A stretch of DNA of 62,189 bases from NCBI GenBank assembly GCA_009922615.1, contig RFVF01000025.1, positions 1 through 62,189 on the forward strand. The letters are read 5' to 3'. Both the position numbers and the translations under genes were made by a program. The notes under the pieces are model-generated. The model was given only the letters and a program-made list of their open reading frames with translations, did not search any database and was not told where the DNA came from. This stretch comes from Pseudomonadota bacterium. Lineage in GTDB: Bacteria; Verrucomicrobiota; Verrucomicrobiia; Limisphaerales; SXTU01. Numbering within the stretch: the stretch's first letter is position 1; each line of letters starts with the position of its first letter. Shown piece after piece: positions 59,476 through 62,189 of this stretch.

Positions 59476-61671
59476 CTACGGAGCCTTCGCCGTCAGCATG
59501 GTCTTCACCTTGAGCGGATCGCTCGTCGGTGCCTGGCACGCCGTGCCGGTGCAGAGAAAGACCTGCGTCGAATCCTTCACCGGCAAGGTCTTGGCAAACG
59601 GCTCCACCGCGCCGAGGTTCCCCAACACCACCTTGTTCGGCTGGTAAACGCCGTGGGCCGCGCGCAGCAAGGTGGCAACCACCTGCGCGTCTCCCTTCGC
59701 CGGCGAGGCGATGACCACGCGGAACGGCTCGTGCAGGAAGAAGTCCAGCGCGAGCAGCAGATTGGGCACGGCTTGCGGCAAGCGTTGCAGCCGCTCGGCG
59801 AAGAGGCGCAGCGTCTTCTCCGCCCGCGCGCGCATCGCCTTGTCATCCGTGATGGCCGCCAGCTTGAGCAGTGCGAGGGTCGCGACGTTGTTGCCGCTGG
59901 GTTCCGCGCCATCGTAATCCTCCTTGGCCCGGAACAGCAGGTCGGCTGAACCGGCCGGGCTCTGGAAGAATCCTCCGTTCGCCGCATCGTAAAACTTCGC
60001 CGTCATCGCGGATTCGAGCGCGAGCGCGAAGTCGAGATGCTTCGGGTCCAGCGTCGCTTCGTAGAGGTGGATTACGCCATCCAGCAAATAGGCGTGCGAG
60101 TCGAGAAGTTGTGCGTTGTCCCGCGCGCCATCGCGCCAGCGGTGGTAGAGCGTCTTGGTCTTGGCGTCCCAAAGTTTCGCCTGCAAGAACGCGAGATTCT
60201 TCTCCGCTGCGGCGAGATAAGCCGGCTCGTTCAATACCACGCCCGCCCGCGCCAGCGCGCCGAGCATCAGGCCGTTCCACGACGCGAGCACCTTGTCGTC
60301 GAGGTGCGGGCGGACGCGCTTCTGCTGCACTGCGAAGAGCTTATGCTTCGCCATGGCGAGGAGCTTCGCCTCGACCGCGTTCAGCTTCGGGTCAACGATG
60401 CTCAACACGTTGAGCTGCTTGAGCGGCTGGGGATGCGAGTGGTCCTCGAAGTTACCTTCCTCAGTGATACCGAAGTAACGCTCGGCCACCTTGAATTCCT
60501 CGACGGAAAGCAACTTCGTCAACTCATCCTTCGTCCAGCAGTAAAACTTTCCCTCGTGCCCTTCGCTGTCCGCGTCCTCTGCCGAGTAAAAACCGCCGTC
60601 GCGATGCGTCATATCGCGCAGCACATAGCGCACGATGTCCCGTACCACGTCGGCGAAGCGTGCTTCGCCGCTGACCAGATACGCATCGAGGTAGAGGTGC
60701 AGCAACTGCGCGTTGTCGTAGAGCATCTTCTCGAAGTGCGGCACGAGCCACTTCTCATCCACCGAGTAACGCGCGAAGCCGCCGCCGAGCTGGTCATACA
60801 TGCCACCGGCAGCCATGCGCTCGCAGGTATGCAGAACGGCTTTGATCGCTTCGGCATTCCCCTCGCGCACCGCGGCGCGCAGGATGAACGCGGGCTGGGA
60901 AGGCCGGGGAAACTTCGGCGCGCGGCCGAAGCCACCGTTGCGCGGATCGTATTCGGCCGTCATGCGTTTGAGCGCGTTCGTCAGCACCACGGGCGCGAGC
61001 ACCGCGTCCTTGTTCGCCTCGTGTTCGCCGAGTGATTTGAGCTGCTCGGCGATTTGTCCCGCGCTGGCCGTGAGGTCGGCGCGCTTCTCGGCCCAGAGTT
61101 CCGAGATGCGCCCGAGCAGTTGCAGGAAGCTGGGCCGCCCAAACTTCGGCTGCGGCGGGAAGTAAGTGCCGCCGTAGAACGGCTTCAAGTCTGGCGTGAG
61201 AAACACATTGAGCGGCCAGCCCCCGCCCTGCCCCATCGCCTGCACGGCGGTCATGTAAATCTTGTCCACGTCCGGGCGCTCCTCGCGGTCTAGCTTGATG
61301 GCGACGAAGTGCTTGCTCAGGAACTCGCCCACCTTCTCGTCCTCGAACGACTCCCGCTCCATCACATGACACCAGTGACACGTCGAGTAGCCGATGGACA
61401 GCAGGATGGGCTTGCCCTCGTCGCGCGCTTTCTTGAACGCCGCCTCGCCCCAAGGATACCAGTCCACGGGGTTGTGCATGTGCTGGCGCAGGTAGGGGGA
61501 TTTCTCCAGCGCGAGGCGGTTGGTGTGCGAATGGGAGGCGGGTGAGTTCGAGGACACAGAGGGTTTGGTTGAAAGTTTCTCCGTAGCGCGCAGGGGCCAG
61601 CCCCCAACGAAAGCCCAGCCAAGGCCGACGACCACGCAACTGCGTTGAATGAGGGTCAGGCGGAAAGTCAC
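59476..61671 (-). CDS. Thioredoxin-domain protein of the YyaL/DUF255 family
   Basis: A 731-residue protein from a GTG start (61671) that begins with a hydrophobic export-like segment. [22 protein letters not shown] opens the DUF255 thioredoxin-like domain (landmark at about residues 54-75), with the motif [14 protein letters not shown]. The remaining 480 residues form an (alpha/alpha) barrel of the N-acylglucosamine 2-epimerase type ([32 protein letters not shown]). In eukaryotes SSP411/spermatogenesis proteins share it; the function is unknown. Starts up to 61917 are open but would put the signal segment internally. Confidence 0.88.
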   Translation of the reverse strand: MTFRLTLIQRSCVVVGLGWAFVGGWPLRATEKLSTKPSVSSNSPASHSHTNRLALEKSPYLRQHMHNPVDWYPWGEAAFKKARDEGKPILLSIGYSTCHWCHVMERESFEDEKVGEFLSKHFVAIKLDREERPDVDKIYMTAVQAMGQGGGWPLNVFLTPDLKPFYGGTYFPPQPKFGRPSFLQLLGRISELWAEKRADLTASAGQIAEQLKSLGEHEANKDAVLAPVVLTNALKRMTAEYDPRNGGFGRAPKFPRPSQPAFILRAAVREGNAEAIKAVLHTCERMAAGGMYDQLGGGFARYSVDEKWLVPHFEKMLYDNAQLLHLYLDAYLVSGEARFADVVRDIVRYVLRDMTHRDGGFYSAEDADSEGHEGKFYCWTKDELTKLLSVEEFKVAERYFGITEEGNFEDHSHPQPLKQLNVLSIVDPKLNAVEAKLLAMAKHKLFAVQQKRVRPHLDDKVLASWNGLMLGALARAGVVLNEPAYLAAAEKNLAFLQAKLWDAKTKTLYHRWRDGARDNAQLLDSHAYLLDGVIHLYEATLDPKHLDFALALESAMTAKFYDAANGGFFQSPAGSADLLFRAKEDYDGAEPSGNNVATLALLKLAAITDDKAMRARAEKTLRLFAERLQRLPQAVPNLLLALDFFLHEPFRVVIASPAKGDAQVVATLLRAAHGVYQPNKVVLGNLGAVEPFAKTLPVKDSTQVFLCTGTACQAPTSDPLKVKTMLTAKAP

Positions 61672-61777
61672 GCGCGCAGCGTAGCCTGAATGGACACAGG
61701 GGCAAGCGACCATTCGCGACCGCATTTCATCAACCGATACTATCGCGTGTCGCAAAGCAAAACCCCACCTCTCCACC

Positions 61778-62189
61778 TCACGGCTTGGTGTAGCCGACGA
61801 TGTAGTGGTTGCCCAAGGTGTCGTTGTAAACCATGTAGAGTCTGACGACGTTGTTCCACACAACGCCCGTAAGGCCACTGACGCTGGTGGTGGTGGGCGG
61901 AAACTCGTCTGGATCATAGACCCGGCCCAAGGTCTGATCGTCGATTTCGACCTTTACCCCAGTCATGTATGTTGGAGGTCCGGCCAGCGTAACCCCAGTG
62001 GTCGCATCTTTGTAAACCCAAGAAACCCCTGTGACGTTGCCACCAGATACCGTGACAGTGGGCACCGGTATCACAAGCCGATTCGCAGCTTGTGGATCGG
62101 GGACGCTGCACACGATGTTGCTCCCCATGAAGTTCATGGTCCAAGTGCCGCCGGGTGGGATGTTGGGATTTGATCGGAAGACCGTCTGG
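61778..62189 (-). CDS. C-terminal part of an uncharacterised beta-rich protein (runs off window)
   Basis: The last 136 codons and stop are visible; the gene starts beyond the right edge. The fragment is Val/Thr-rich with alternating strands ([30 protein letters not shown]) and reads like an Ig-like or adhesin-type domain. No family is recognised. It lies 106 bases upstream of the YyaL-like gene on the same strand. Confidence 0.6.
   Translation of the reverse strand, partial: QTVFRSNPNIPPGGTWTMNFMGSNIVCSVPDPQAANRLVIPVPTVTVSGGNVTGVSWVYKDATTGVTLAGPPTYMTGVKVEIDDQTLGRVYDPDEFPPTTTSVSGLTGVVWNNVVRLYMVYNDTLGNHYIVGYTKP

Overview
The window is GC-rich bacterial DNA and most likely comes from a member of the Verrucomicrobiota, probably the Pedosphaera/Limisphaera side of the phylum. 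That placement is an inference from gene content. The window carries an H-X9-DG type pseudopilin, a PVC-type CxxCH heme protein with a dehydrogenase-like N-terminal part, an FGly sulfatase, a secreted SGNH hydrolase, Tat-exported TIM-barrel proteins, and a tyrosine integrase of a type I associate with this phylum. There are no rRNA genes, no CRISPR array and one tRNA.

Layout. 1-7.5 kb: a minus-strand operon whose genes mostly overlap by ATGA (membrane protein, ABC ATPase, ABC permease, pseudopilin, zinc-motif protein, DUF58 protein, BatA-like protein cut by the window edge). 7.6-11.8 kb: a secreted protein, a membrane protein, a GlcD-like FAD oxidase, a DUF2007 protein and a PIN-TRAM membrane protein. 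11.8-14.5 kb: an Mla-type lipid transport operon (MlaE, MlaF, MlaD). 14.6-17.0 kb: two exported proteins. 17.1-27.04 kb: a genomic island of about 9.9 kb inserted in the 3' end of a tRNA-Asn gene and flanked by 26-bp direct repeats. 27.1-44.0 kb: chromosomal metabolic, regulatory and transport genes. 44.1-47.1 kb: rpsO-pnp, in which pnp lacks its KH domain and is frameshifted. 47.2-62.2 kb: FtsB-like protein, TIM-barrel enzymes, a dehydrogenase, a GT-C-like membrane protein, a very large hybrid histidine kinase, an ACT protein, a GH13 enzyme, a YyaL-like protein and a partial gene at the right edge.

The island is the accessory part. From its tRNA-distal end it carries a coupled restriction-modification-repair operon (m5C methyltransferase, MvaI/BcnI-family endonuclease, Vsr), several small proteins including three with paired CxxC motifs, a serine recombinase, and a 1.26-kb stretch without a credible ORF. 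It ends with a three-Cys DUF5131/Gp37 protein, a small excisionase-like HTH protein and the tyrosine integrase next to attR.

The most unusual signal is the gene-free stretch at about 23.33-24.59 kb. It is much more A+T-rich than its surroundings and packed with perfect inverted repeats. One is an 8-bp helix closing two internal hairpins; others are GNRA-capped hairpins, an 8-bp helix directly followed by a 6-bp hairpin, and a 9-bp stem with a possible pseudoknot. I read it as a candidate large structured non-coding RNA carried by the island. That is an inference from inverted repeats seen by eye and has no covariation or expression support.
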